Assembly (NCBI GenBank): GCA_029261035.1
Contig: JAJDCD010000023.1
Coordinates: 310,001 to 374,000, forward strand
DNA length: 64,000 bases
Direction: 5' to 3'
Origin: Candidatus Omnitrophota bacterium
Lineage (GTDB): Bacteria; Omnitrophota; Omnitrophia; Omnitrophales; JACROU01
Shown here: positions 40,516-48,610 of the stretch, in pieces
Layout of the letters: every line of letters starts with the position of its first letter
Position numbering within the stretch: position 1 is the stretch's first letter
Position numbers and translations under genes: made by a program
The notes under the pieces: generated by a model
Told to the model about the DNA's origin: nothing
Database searches by the model: none
The model's input: the letters and a program-made list of their open reading frames with translations, nothing else

Positions 40516-42339
40516 GTGGTACAGACTTTAGATATTTTAAAAACAACATTTGGTTATGATACTTTTCGCCCTTTACAGCAAGAATGCATTGATCAGGTTT
40601 TGCAGAAAAAAGATACACTTCTGATTATGCCTACAGGGGGTGGAAAGTCTTTGTGCTATCAAATTCCGGCGCTCATTTTTGAAGGAATGACCGTTGTGAT
40701 TTCTCCTTTAATTTCTTTGATGAAAGATCAGGTTGGCCAATTGGAGCAAGTGGGAGTTGCAGCTGCTTTTTTAAACAGCACGTTAACACGTCAGCAGTAT
40801 GGAATGACGATGGGGATGATTCGTAATAGAGAAATTAAAATTTTATTTCTAGCTCCAGAGACTGTGATGAAACCCGATATTCAAGAGCTGATTACGTCGG
40901 TGCCTGTAGATTGTTTTACTGTGGATGAAGCGCATTGTATTTCGGAATGGGGCCATGACTTTAGGCCAGAGTACCGAGAGCTTCATTGTATGCGGGAGAT
41001 TTTACCTAATGCGGTTTGTTTGGCGATGACGGCTACAGCAACGCCTCGAGTTCGTGAAGACATTAAGAAAAGTCTTCATATTCATAATCCAGAGTTTTTA
41101 GCGAGTTTTAATCGAACTAATTTATTTTACGAAGTTATTCCTAAAGATAAACCCTTTAAACAAACAGTAGAGTTTATTAAACGTTATCCAGATCAGTCTG
41201 GAATTATTTACTGTTTTTCTAGAAACCAAGTGGATACTTTGGCGGCTCTTTTAAAAGAGGAAGGGCTTTCTGTGCTTCCTTATCATGCTGGGATGTCGGA
41301 TAAAGACCGTACCCGTAATCAAGAACTGTTTATTCGAGACGATGTGCAGATTATGGTAGCGACGATAGCTTTTGGGATGGGTATTAATAAACCCAATGTC
41401 CGTTTTGTGATTCATTATGATTTGCCTAAAAATCCCGAGTCTTATTATCAGGAAACAGGAAGAGCAGGACGGGATGGTTTGAACTCTCACTGCCTTCTTT
41501 TGTTTGGGTACGCAGATATTTATAAGATTAAGTATATTAATGATCAAAAGCAGGACGAGTTAGAAAGAACGGTAGCGAGTCGACATTTGAGTGCTATCGT
41601 AGATTATGCAGAGTCTAAATTATGCCGACGCGTTCCTTTAATGAAGTATTTTGGGGAAGAGTATTTAGAAGAGAATTGTAAGCTTTGTGATAATTGTGTG
41701 AACCCGAGCGATCCCGAAGAAGATGTAACAGAAGCTGCTCAGAAATTTTTTTCGTGTGTGTTTAGAATGGGAGAGCGTTTTGGTATGAACCATGTGATCG
41801 ATGTTCTCAGAGGCTCCGAATCGAAGAAGGTGATCCAGTTTCGTCATCACGAAATTAAAACCTATGGAATTGGAAAAGAGTTTTCAGCGAATCAGTGGAA
41901 GGCGCTTGTTCGTCAGTGGTTGCATAAGGGAGTGATTAAACAAGATGATGAAATCTATGGTGTGATTAAATTAACCGAGCAAGCTTGGAATGTGATGCAA
42001 GGGAATGAAAAGATGGAAGGTTTTATTCCTGCAGCTAAAGCAGAAAAACAGAGAAAAGAAGTTGCTGAAACTCGATCTGATTATGATAGGAAATTATTTC
42101 AACTCTTACGAGAGGAACGAAAGAGACTTGCGGATAAAAAAGGAATTCCTCCTTATATGGTGTTCCCTGACAAAGCATTGATAGAGATGGCCAGTTATTA
42201 TCCGCAGTCATATGAGACCTTCTCTAAGATTTTTGGGGTTGGAGCTAAAAAATTAGAACAATTTGGAAGCTTTTTCATTGAGTTGATCACAGAATATTGC
42301 GAAGAATATAAGCAAATGGATCGGTTGATTCATCCGTAG
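40516..42339 (+). CDS. recQ: ATP-dependent DNA helicase RecQ
   Basis: This 607-residue 3' to 5' helicase acts in recombination and replication repair. Motif I MPTGGGKSLCYQIP (K44) and the DEAH box VDEAHCISEWGHDFRPEY (137-140) are clear. The helicase C domain has YHAGM and QETGRAGRDG. The zinc cysteines follow in CRRVP...ENCKLCDNC. A winged-helix RQC region and a C-terminal HRDC domain (about 530-600) complete the RecQ layout. The start is a GTG at 40516, right after the PIF1-like gene stop, so they are probably co-transcribed. Confidence 0.95.
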   Translation: MVQTLDILKTTFGYDTFRPLQQECIDQVLQKKDTLLIMPTGGGKSLCYQIPALIFEGMTVVISPLISLMKDQVGQLEQVGVAAAFLNSTLTRQQYGMTMGMIRNREIKILFLAPETVMKPDIQELITSVPVDCFTVDEAHCISEWGHDFRPEYRELHCMREILPNAVCLAMTATATPRVREDIKKSLHIHNPEFLASFNRTNLFYEVIPKDKPFKQTVEFIKRYPDQSGIIYCFSRNQVDTLAALLKEEGLSVLPYHAGMSDKDRTRNQELFIRDDVQIMVATIAFGMGINKPNVRFVIHYDLPKNPESYYQETGRAGRDGLNSHCLLLFGYADIYKIKYINDQKQDELERTVASRHLSAIVDYAESKLCRRVPLMKYFGEEYLEENCKLCDNCVNPSDPEEDVTEAAQKFFSCVFRMGERFGMNHVIDVLRGSESKKVIQFRHHEIKTYGIGKEFSANQWKALVRQWLHKGVIKQDDEIYGVIKLTEQAWNVMQGNEKMEGFIPAAKAEKQRKEVAETRSDYDRKLFQLLREERKRLADKKGIPPYMVFPDKALIEMASYYPQSYETFSKIFGVGAKKLEQFGSFFIELITEYCEEYKQMDRLIHP

Positions 42340-42394
42340 TGACTGTCACTTTTAGGCAATGCAGTTTTGGAAGTATGTTGGCTTAGGGTAAAGT

Positions 42395-42483
42395 GTCTTA
42401 ATGGGTACAGCTTACCCTTTGCCTAGGGGACACGCACTTTAGACATAGTTGCTGCGCAACAGTATCAAAAGTCCATGTCCCCG
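42395..42483. repeat. GGGGACACGCACTTT palindromic repeat, copy c3
   Basis: GGGTACAGCTTACCCTTTGC leads into GGGGACACGCACTTTAGAC, TTGCTGCGCAACAG and mirrored ATCAAAAGTCCATGTCCCC. It lies between recQ and fchA; an in-frame extension of fchA into it is not used. Confidence 0.75.
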
Positions 42484-42556
42484 TCTTCTTCTTGACCCTC
42501 CTTGGGAGTCGGGATATACTCATAGGCTCACTTTTACACAATATGAGGTCCTAGCT

Positions 42557-43156
42557 ATGGCACAATTAACAAAACTATCCTTAGATAAATTTATTCAAGA
42601 TTTGGCCAGTGATAAGCCTGCACCAGGAGGCGGAAGCGCTGCTGCTCTAAGCGGTTCTATGGGCGTCAGTTTGGTGTTAATGGTTTCTAAAATTAACGCA
42701 AGGCGCTTTAAGACGAAAAAAGAAATTTCAAAAGCTAAAAGATTGACGGAAGCCGCTAAAAAATTACTGCCCCAATTTCAACAAATCATTAATGATGATG
42801 CAAAAATATATACGAAAGTATCAAAGAAGTACAAAACCTATTTTAGTTCTAAGTCTGAAGGAAAGAAAACAGCAGCACGTATTCTTTTAGATCAGGCCTT
42901 GGTTGAGGCGTTTCAGGTCCAAGCTACTCTTGCTCTGCTTTCAGTCATGGCATTACGTGTGAACAAAGAATTATTTTCTATTGCCTCAGGAGCTATAAAA
43001 AATGATTTAAATGTTAGCAAAAGTCTTTTAAACGCTTGTTATGAAGGTGCTTACGCAACGTGTGAAGTTAATTATGATTGTGTTAAAGATAAAGAATACA
43101 AAAAACATCTCAAAGAAGAATTGAAGAGCTTGAAAAACGAAATCAAAATTATCTAA
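42557..43156 (+). CDS. fchA: Methenyl/formimido-THF cyclohydrolase-cyclodeaminase (FchA type)
   Basis: This 199-residue helical protein belongs to the formimidoyl-THF cyclodeaminase/methenyl-THF cyclohydrolase family. The signature is KPAPGGGSAAALSGSMGVSL near the N-terminus, followed by a helical bundle with INDDAKIYTKV. In acetogens and others FchA supplies methenyl-THF cyclohydrolase activity beside FolD. folD follows 27 bases later. The frame is open from 42449, but that part is repeat DNA. ATG 42557 follows GAGGTC. The exact activity, deaminase or cyclohydrolase, cannot be told. Confidence 0.85.
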   Translation: MAQLTKLSLDKFIQDLASDKPAPGGGSAAALSGSMGVSLVLMVSKINARRFKTKKEISKAKRLTEAAKKLLPQFQQIINDDAKIYTKVSKKYKTYFSSKSEGKKTAARILLDQALVEAFQVQATLALLSVMALRVNKELFSIASGAIKNDLNVSKSLLNACYEGAYATCEVNYDCVKDKEYKKHLKEELKSLKNEIKII

Positions 43157-43183
43157 AAAAATATGGAAAACAAAGGAATTTTC

Positions 43184-44059
43184 GTGACTCAATTACTTAA
43201 AGGTCAAGATATAGCAGGGAAAGTTCAGGAAGGGATCCGAAAGGACCTGTCTCGAATTCAAGAAGAGTTCGGAGAAAGGCCTAAGTTAGTTGCCCTTCAA
43301 GTGGGGGAGCAGCAAGCATCCCAACTTTATGTAAAAAAGCAACATGATACTGCAGAAAATCTTGGTATTACTCACGAGCTTTTGCAATTAAAAACAGACA
43401 TTACTCAAGAAGAGACGATTGAAAAAATTGATGAGTTGAATCATGATGATTCGGTTCATGCCATCATCATTCAGATGCCTTTGCCAGAACATATGAACTT
43501 AGAAAAAGTGTTGTCATCCATTCACTATAAAAAAGATGCTGAAGGGGTTCATACAGATAATTTAGGACGATTGGTTTTGAAGAAAGCTAAGGTGGCACCT
43601 TGTACTGCTATTGCTGCTTTAGAATTAATTAATTCTACGGGCGTTGATCTTTATGGTAAAGAAGCGGTTGTGGTAGGTTCTAGTAAAGTGATAGGACGTC
43701 CCGTTTCTCTTTTGTTGTTAGAGCAAATGGCGACCGTGACGGTTTGTCATTTAGGGACTTTCAAAAAAGGGGACTTGGAATCGCACGTAAGACGAGCGGA
43801 AGTTTTGGTTGTTGCTGTTGGAAAGGCCAATTTAATTCCGGGAGAGTGGATTAGAGAAGGTGCGATCGTTATCGATATTGGTATTAATCGAGTAGATGGA
43901 AAAACCGTTGGAGATGTTGATTTTGAGTCTGCAAAAGAAAAAGCTTCTTTTATTACCCCTGTTCCTGGCGGAGTCGGACCTCTAACCGTTACTATGTTGA
44001 TGAGAAACGTTGTGAATGCTTATTTGTGGCAGAAAGGAAAAGAGACCGAAGATAGATAG
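43184..44059 (+). CDS. folD: Methylene-THF dehydrogenase/methenyl-THF cyclohydrolase
   Basis: This bifunctional cytosolic enzyme interconverts 5,10-methylene-THF and 10-formyl-THF. The 291-residue protein has the catalytic tyrosine/lysine block SQLYVKKQ, VHAIIIQMPLPEH, DAEGVHTDNLGRL, the Rossmann VVVGSSKVIGRPVSLLL and the C-terminal TPVPGGVGPLTVTMLM. I chose GTG 43184 because AAAGGA lies 6 bases upstream and the N-terminus then matches the family. An ATG at 43163 would add 7 residues but has no ribosome site. It works with FchA, PurH and MnmE in one-carbon metabolism. Confidence 0.95.
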   Translation: MTQLLKGQDIAGKVQEGIRKDLSRIQEEFGERPKLVALQVGEQQASQLYVKKQHDTAENLGITHELLQLKTDITQEETIEKIDELNHDDSVHAIIIQMPLPEHMNLEKVLSSIHYKKDAEGVHTDNLGRLVLKKAKVAPCTAIAALELINSTGVDLYGKEAVVVGSSKVIGRPVSLLLLEQMATVTVCHLGTFKKGDLESHVRRAEVLVVAVGKANLIPGEWIREGAIVIDIGINRVDGKTVGDVDFESAKEKASFITPVPGGVGPLTVTMLMRNVVNAYLWQKGKETEDR

Positions 44060-44096
44060 CCTTTATTTAACTTCGAATGTTGTTCTCTGGATTGTT

Positions 44097-44891
44097 ATGA
44101 AACTCACCGTAAAAGATATTTTAGATAAAAAAAAGAAGAAAGAAAAAATTGTTGTTCTTACAGCTTATGATGCGTTGTTTGCAAGCCTGCAAGAAGAGTG
44201 TGATGTTGATGTTTTGCTTGTGGGAGACTCTTTGGGCATGGTTCTTCTAGGACATTCTTCGACTGTTCCTGTAACCCTGAGAGATATGATTCACCACACT
44301 AAAGCAGTAAGCCGAGGTTCTAAAAATAGTTTAATTGTTGCAGATATGCCTTATGGTGTTTGTGAACAAGGGCCTGAGCATACCGTGCGAAGTGCTCTTC
44401 GTTTGATTAAAGAAGGAGGAGCTCACGCAGTTAAAATTGAGGGTGGGCAGGAGAAGAAAAAACAGATTCAGGCTTTGGCGGAGGCCGGAATTCCGGTGAT
44501 GGGACATTTAGGTTTAACTCCTCAATCTGTAGAAAAGTTAGGTGGATACCGGGTTCAAGGAAAGCAAGCGAAGGATGCTGCAAAAATAGAAAAAGATGCT
44601 TTGTTTTTAGAGAAGGCGGGGGCTTTCTCAATTGTTCTTGAATGTGTTCCTCGTCTTTTAGCAAAACGCATATCGAAGAAACTTAAAATTCCTACCATTG
44701 GTATTGGAGCAGGATCTGATTGTGACGGGCAAGTTTTAGTGACACAGGACTTGTTGGGAATGGGTGAAAATAGTTGTTATCGATTTGTTAGACAATATAC
44801 CAACCTACGAAAAACGATTAAAAAATCTATTCAATCTTATGTCTCGGATGTAAGGTCTGGGAAATTCCCAAACGCAAAAGAAAGTTTTTAA
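44097..44891 (+). CDS. panB: 3-methyl-2-oxobutanoate hydroxymethyltransferase
   Basis: The enzyme adds a hydroxymethyl group from 5,10-methylene-THF to alpha-ketoisovalerate to make ketopantoate, the first step to pantothenate and CoA. The 264-residue barrel has the metal ligands D44 (LVGDSLGM) and D83 (VADMPYG), E115 in KIEGG and the catalytic E182. GHLGLTPQSV and IGIGAGSDCDGQVLV are conserved. Length equals that of E. coli PanB. The start at 44097 gives the family N-terminus; the open frame further upstream overlaps folD. Its folate donor ties it to folD. coaBC at the window end is later in the same pathway. Confidence 0.95.
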   Translation: MKLTVKDILDKKKKKEKIVVLTAYDALFASLQEECDVDVLLVGDSLGMVLLGHSSTVPVTLRDMIHHTKAVSRGSKNSLIVADMPYGVCEQGPEHTVRSALRLIKEGGAHAVKIEGGQEKKKQIQALAEAGIPVMGHLGLTPQSVEKLGGYRVQGKQAKDAAKIEKDALFLEKAGAFSIVLECVPRLLAKRISKKLKIPTIGIGAGSDCDGQVLVTQDLLGMGENSCYRFVRQYTNLRKTIKKSIQSYVSDVRSGKFPNAKESF

Positions 44892-44906
44892 AAAAGGAGT
44901 TCTATC

Positions 44907-45569
44907 ATGTACTTTCCTATTTTTTTAGATTTAAGATCTAAGGAAGTTTTGGTTATTGGAGGAGATGAAGAAGCGACTCGGAAGGCGGAATCCCTTGTTG
45001 AGGCGGGAGCAAGAGTTACTGTTTTATCCAAAGCGCCTACCCCAAAGCTGGTTATTTTGTCGAAGAAGAAAGTGATCAAGCTCTTGAAGAAAGATGCTTT
45101 TGATACGATTATCAGTAAGTTTTTTCTTGTGATTGTTTCAACAAAAGATAAGAAGTTAAAAGAAAATGTCGCAAATTCTTGTTTCGAGAGAGATCAGTTG
45201 GTGAATGTCTTAGATGATCCTCAATATAGTAATTATATTTTTCCTTCCACCTTTAAAGAAGGGCCTCTTCAAGTAGCTGTTTCTACGGGTGGGGCGAGCC
45301 CTGCATTGGCGAAGCACATTCGAAAAAAGATTCAGAAAGAGTGGGGGAAGTCTTGGGGGAGTTTTCTGGGATTTATGCAGGATAACAGGAAGAAAGTGAT
45401 GACGACGGTTAATGATCCTAAGTTGAGGAAGAAACTTTTTGAGAATGCTGGGAGTAAGAAGGTTGTTGAGTTTTTGAATAGTGGGAAGGTTCAGGCTGCT
45501 AAAGCAGAGTTTAAGAAGCAGTATGAGAAGTTGGTTAAGAAGGATTCTAAGGTTAAGAAGAAAAAGTAG
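44907..45569 (+). CDS. Siroheme-synthase N-terminal-like precorrin-2 dehydrogenase
   Basis: This 220-residue NAD-binding protein resembles Met8p and the CysG N-domain, which turn precorrin-2 into sirohydrochlorin and may add iron. The Rossmann motif VLVIGGDEEATRKAESLVEAG is followed by LVNVLDDPQYSNYIFPSTFK and VAVSTGGASPALAKHIRKKI. The tail from about 195 is very lysine-rich (KQYEKLVKKDSKVKKKK), which is unusual. AAGGAG lies upstream of the ATG. It precedes the heme genes, where the cobA-hemD fusion would supply precorrin-2. Whether it also chelates iron is not visible. Confidence 0.85.
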   Translation: MYFPIFLDLRSKEVLVIGGDEEATRKAESLVEAGARVTVLSKAPTPKLVILSKKKVIKLLKKDAFDTIISKFFLVIVSTKDKKLKENVANSCFERDQLVNVLDDPQYSNYIFPSTFKEGPLQVAVSTGGASPALAKHIRKKIQKEWGKSWGSFLGFMQDNRKKVMTTVNDPKLRKKLFENAGSKKVVEFLNSGKVQAAKAEFKKQYEKLVKKDSKVKKKK

Positions 45570-45579
45570 CGGTTGGTGG

Positions 45580-45778
45580 CGCCCTGGGGTTATTTCCCGC
45601 TGCTCAGACAGCACAAAAATTGAAGAACTATTTTTGTGAACTCGCCTCGGGAAATAACCCCAGGGCTTTTACAGAAAATTACTGGGTAGGTAAGAGTGGG
45701 CAAAACATGCGGGACATTGAGTCCCTTTGTTTTGAGTGGGTCCTTGATCTGTGGTGATCGTCACATGTGTGACGATCC
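45580..45778 (+). repeat. Composite hairpin element, copy 6
   Basis: Hairpin 1 (45582-45666) has GCCCTGGGGTTATTTCCCG mirrored by CGGGAAATAACCCCAGGGC around CTCAGACAGCACAAAAA and TTTTTGTGAACTCGC. Hairpin 2 (about 45700-45734) is CAAAACATGCGGGA, CATTGAG and TCCCTTTGTTTTG. Hairpin 3 (about 45755-45776) is ATCGTCACA/TGTGACGAT, the same form as in copy 1. It separates the cysG-like gene from the hemX-like gene. Confidence 0.8.
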
Positions 45779-45850
45779 GTTGATTGGGGGATGTTGTTTT
45801 TACTAAAGACCAAAAGCTAAGAGCTAAAAACTACGAAAGAGGGAGTTGGA

Positions 45851-46417
45851 ATGCGAATCTTTATGCCGGTGTTATTTGTGCTGGTGGTTATTTTTATTGT
45901 TGTTTTGGGGGTTGTGAACTTTTTGGGGATGGACTCTTTGCAGTCGACGGAAGCTCAGAGTTATTTTCTTAAGGTTCATATTATTACTGCTTTTTTGGCG
46001 TATGGTAGTTTTGCCTTTTCATTTTTGGTGGGATTGATTTATTTGTTTCAAGATTGGCAATTGAAGAAAAGGTTGTTGAGTCAGATATTTCATCGCTTAC
46101 CTTCTTTAGAAATTATGGAGAGATGGATTTTTAGAGGACTACTTTTTGGGTTGCCTATGTTAACCCTAGCGCTTGTTTCAGGATTTGTCTGGATGAATAG
46201 TGAGTTTGGAACATTTTGGATTTGGAATTCTAAAGTTATTTCTAGTGTTTTTGCGTGGGTTGTTTACAGTTTTTTATTTTATTTTCATTTCATATCGGCG
46301 CTTCACGGACGAAAAGTCATTTTTTTAAGTGTGTTTGCTTTTGTAACCATCCTTATTGTTTTTTTGGGGATGAATTTATTTGAATCTCAAATCAGAGAAT
46401 ATCTAACCATTAATTAA
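45851..46417 (+). CDS. hemX: HemX/CcsA-like membrane protein
   Basis: This 188-residue protein has about five membrane helices. It resembles the HemX branch of the CcsA/ResC cytochrome-c-assembly family: HIITAFLAYGSFAFSFLVG, LEIMERWIFRGLLFGLPMLT and WNSKVISSVFAWVVYS. The heme-binding WWD motif of full CcsA proteins is not seen. HemX lies next to hemA in several bacteria and is thought to regulate glutamyl-tRNA reductase or take part in heme handling. Here hemA starts 8 bases after its stop. GAGGGAG lies before the ATG. It is about 80 residues shorter than B. subtilis HemX. Confidence 0.72.
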   Translation: MRIFMPVLFVLVVIFIVVLGVVNFLGMDSLQSTEAQSYFLKVHIITAFLAYGSFAFSFLVGLIYLFQDWQLKKRLLSQIFHRLPSLEIMERWIFRGLLFGLPMLTLALVSGFVWMNSEFGTFWIWNSKVISSVFAWVVYSFLFYFHFISALHGRKVIFLSVFAFVTILIVFLGMNLFESQIREYLTIN

Positions 46418-46425
46418 TCTGACTT

Positions 46426-47709
46426 ATGACTATCCTTACAATTGGTTTAAATCACAAATTATGTCCTGTTGCCGTAAGAGAGCAGTTAGCTTTTTCTAAA
46501 ACGGATTGCGTAGAAGCGTTGAAAGCAATGAAAGAAAATGTTTCTGCAACAGAGATCTTTTTGCTTTCAACTTGCAATCGGGTTGAAGCTTTGTTTGTTA
46601 CTTCAGAGCCGTTTCAAGCAAAGAAAGATTTTGTCCAATTTCTTTCTCAATTTCATCAGATCCAATCGGATCAATTTGAATCTTATTTATATGAACATAA
46701 AGACGAAGCTGCGGTGAAGCACTTATTTAAAGTGGTTTGCGGTCTCGACTCTCTTGTTTTGGGAGAGAACGAGATTCATGGCCAAGTTAAAGAGTCTTAT
46801 CAGTGGTCCCAAGAGGCAAAAACCGTAGGGCCTTTATTGGGCCGTTTGATTGAGAAAGCCTTTCAAATTGCGAAACAAATTAAAACGGAAACGAAAATTA
46901 ATGAAGGAGCTACAAGTGTCTCATCTGTAGCTGTTGAGTTGGCCGAAAAAATCTTTGGACGGCTGCATGGAGAAAAGGTTTTGGTCTTGGGAACTGGAGA
47001 AATGAGTGAGTTAACGCTTAAGCATTTAATGTCATCCGGAGCAGGAGCTGTTGTCGTGGCTAATAGAACCTTTGAAAAGGCGGAGCGTCTTGCAAGTCAA
47101 TTTGGAGCACAGGCCATTCGTTTTGACGACTTTCTATCGCATTTGGAGGAGGTGGATATCGTTATCTCTTCAACGGCAGCACCACAGCCTATTTTGAGCC
47201 ATAAAGATATTTCTGAAGTGATGAGATCAAGAAAGCAAAAGCCTTTATTTTTAATTGATATAGCTGTTCCTCGAGATATTGATTCTGAAGTGTCTCAGGT
47301 AGATGATGTTTATCTTTATAATATTGACGATTTAACCGTGGTAGCAGAGTCGAATCTGAAGAAACGAAAAAAAGAAATTTCTCAATGTGAAGTTGTAATA
47401 GATCAGAAAGTAGAAGCCTTTTTTAGCTGGCTTCATTCTTTGGATGTGGGCCCTGTTGTTGAACGGTTAAAAGAGTATATTGAAGATTGTCTAAGAGAAG
47501 AAATGCACGATTCAGGAATAGATAAAAATTTAAGCCAAGAAGAATTGGATCAAGTTATCCATCGTCTTCGAGGAAAAATTATGCATGCTCCTCTAACGCA
47601 GTTAAAAAAGGCCGCTCAAAATGGAGGGGCTTTTCGTTATTTGGAGTCCTTAGAAAAATTATTTAATTTAAAAAAACCTGAAAAAGAGAGTTTAAAAGAT
47701 GAAGCGTAA
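46426..47709 (+). CDS. hemA: Glutamyl-tRNA reductase
   Basis: This enzyme takes the first committed step of C5 tetrapyrrole synthesis: charged glutamyl-tRNA to glutamate-1-semialdehyde with NADPH. The 427-residue protein has the catalytic cysteine C50 in LLSTCNRVEALF, LVLGENEIHGQVKESY and the NADP site LVLGTGEMSELTLKHL. The C-terminal dimerisation helices follow (VIHRLRGKIMHAPLTQLKKA). Its 3' end overlaps hemC by 11 bases, so they are coupled. The partner aminotransferase hemL is at 58604. Confidence 0.96.
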   Translation: MTILTIGLNHKLCPVAVREQLAFSKTDCVEALKAMKENVSATEIFLLSTCNRVEALFVTSEPFQAKKDFVQFLSQFHQIQSDQFESYLYEHKDEAAVKHLFKVVCGLDSLVLGENEIHGQVKESYQWSQEAKTVGPLLGRLIEKAFQIAKQIKTETKINEGATSVSSVAVELAEKIFGRLHGEKVLVLGTGEMSELTLKHLMSSGAGAVVVANRTFEKAERLASQFGAQAIRFDDFLSHLEEVDIVISSTAAPQPILSHKDISEVMRSRKQKPLFLIDIAVPRDIDSEVSQVDDVYLYNIDDLTVVAESNLKKRKKEISQCEVVIDQKVEAFFSWLHSLDVGPVVERLKEYIEDCLREEMHDSGIDKNLSQEELDQVIHRLRGKIMHAPLTQLKKAAQNGGAFRYLESLEKLFNLKKPEKESLKDEA

Positions 47710-48610
47710 TATTTGTATAGGAACAAGAGGAAGTCGTTTGGCTCTTTATCAAGCAGAACAAGTCAAACAAGCTTTGAATCATGTTTCTCCTGACCTTTCC
47801 ATCGAAATTAAGGTTATTAAAACGGAGGGGGATGAGCGGTTGGATTTGCCTCTACCTTCTTTTGGAGGCAAGGGTGTTTTTACAAAGGCAATTGAAGATG
47901 GTTTGTTGGATCGGTCTATTGATTTAGCTGTTCATAGCTCTAAGGATATGGCTACCGTATTGCCGGAAGGTTTAGGGTTGATGGCCGTCCTTAAAAGAGA
48001 AGATCCTCGCGATTGTTTTCTAAGCACGAGCCAACAAAAAATTTCGGAATTAAAAGCAGGAGCTCGTATCGGAACTTCCAGCGTCAGACGCACTGCTCAA
48101 TTGAAACGCTTTCGTTCCGACTTGGAAATCTGTGATGTGCGAGGCAATGTTGAAACACGTATCCAAAAAATGAAAGATGGGGAGTATGACGGTTTGATGA
48201 TGGCGACTTCAGGTGTTCGGCGTTTAGGTTTAGAAGAGCATATAACACAAATTTTAGAAGCGCAGTTTTTTATACCAGCATGTGCGCAAGGGGCTATTGG
48301 TATTGAAGCACGTTTGGATGATCCAGAGGTTGTAGAGTTATGCGCTTTGATTAATGATGAAAATACAGAAATTCAAGTAGATGCAGAACGGATGTTTCTT
48401 TATGTGTTAGAGGGGGGTTGTCAGATTCCTTGTGGTTGTTTATCGGAAGTGAAGGGCAATCAATTTGAGATTAGAGCAGGGGTATGGTCTAAAGACGGAA
48501 AACAAGAGATTCTTCTTTCTAGACAAGGGGTTGTCGGAGAAGCTCTGGACTTAGCAAAATCGCTCGGAGAAGAAATGTTGAGAAACGGCGCAAAAGAGTT
48601 AATGAGATAA
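47699..48610 (+). CDS. hemC: Porphobilinogen deaminase (hydroxymethylbilane synthase)
   Basis: The enzyme joins four porphobilinogens into hydroxymethylbilane. The 303-residue protein has IGTRGSRLALYQAEQV, the catalytic aspartate region AVHSSKDMATVLPEG and SSVRRTAQLKRF. The dipyrromethane cofactor cysteine is C241 in GGCQIPCGC. It overlaps hemA by 11 bases, and the next gene starts directly after its stop, showing a tight operon. hemB, the preceding enzyme, is not in the window. Confidence 0.96.
   Translation: MKRNICIGTRGSRLALYQAEQVKQALNHVSPDLSIEIKVIKTEGDERLDLPLPSFGGKGVFTKAIEDGLLDRSIDLAVHSSKDMATVLPEGLGLMAVLKREDPRDCFLSTSQQKISELKAGARIGTSSVRRTAQLKRFRSDLEICDVRGNVETRIQKMKDGEYDGLMMATSGVRRLGLEEHITQILEAQFFIPACAQGAIGIEARLDDPEVVELCALINDENTEIQVDAERMFLYVLEGGCQIPCGCLSEVKGNQFEIRAGVWSKDGKQEILLSRQGVVGEALDLAKSLGEEMLRNGAKELMR

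Noticed and set aside
43163-43183. ATG 43163 as the folD start
   Set aside because: It has no ribosome site; GTG 43184 has AAAGGA at good spacing and fits the family N-terminus.
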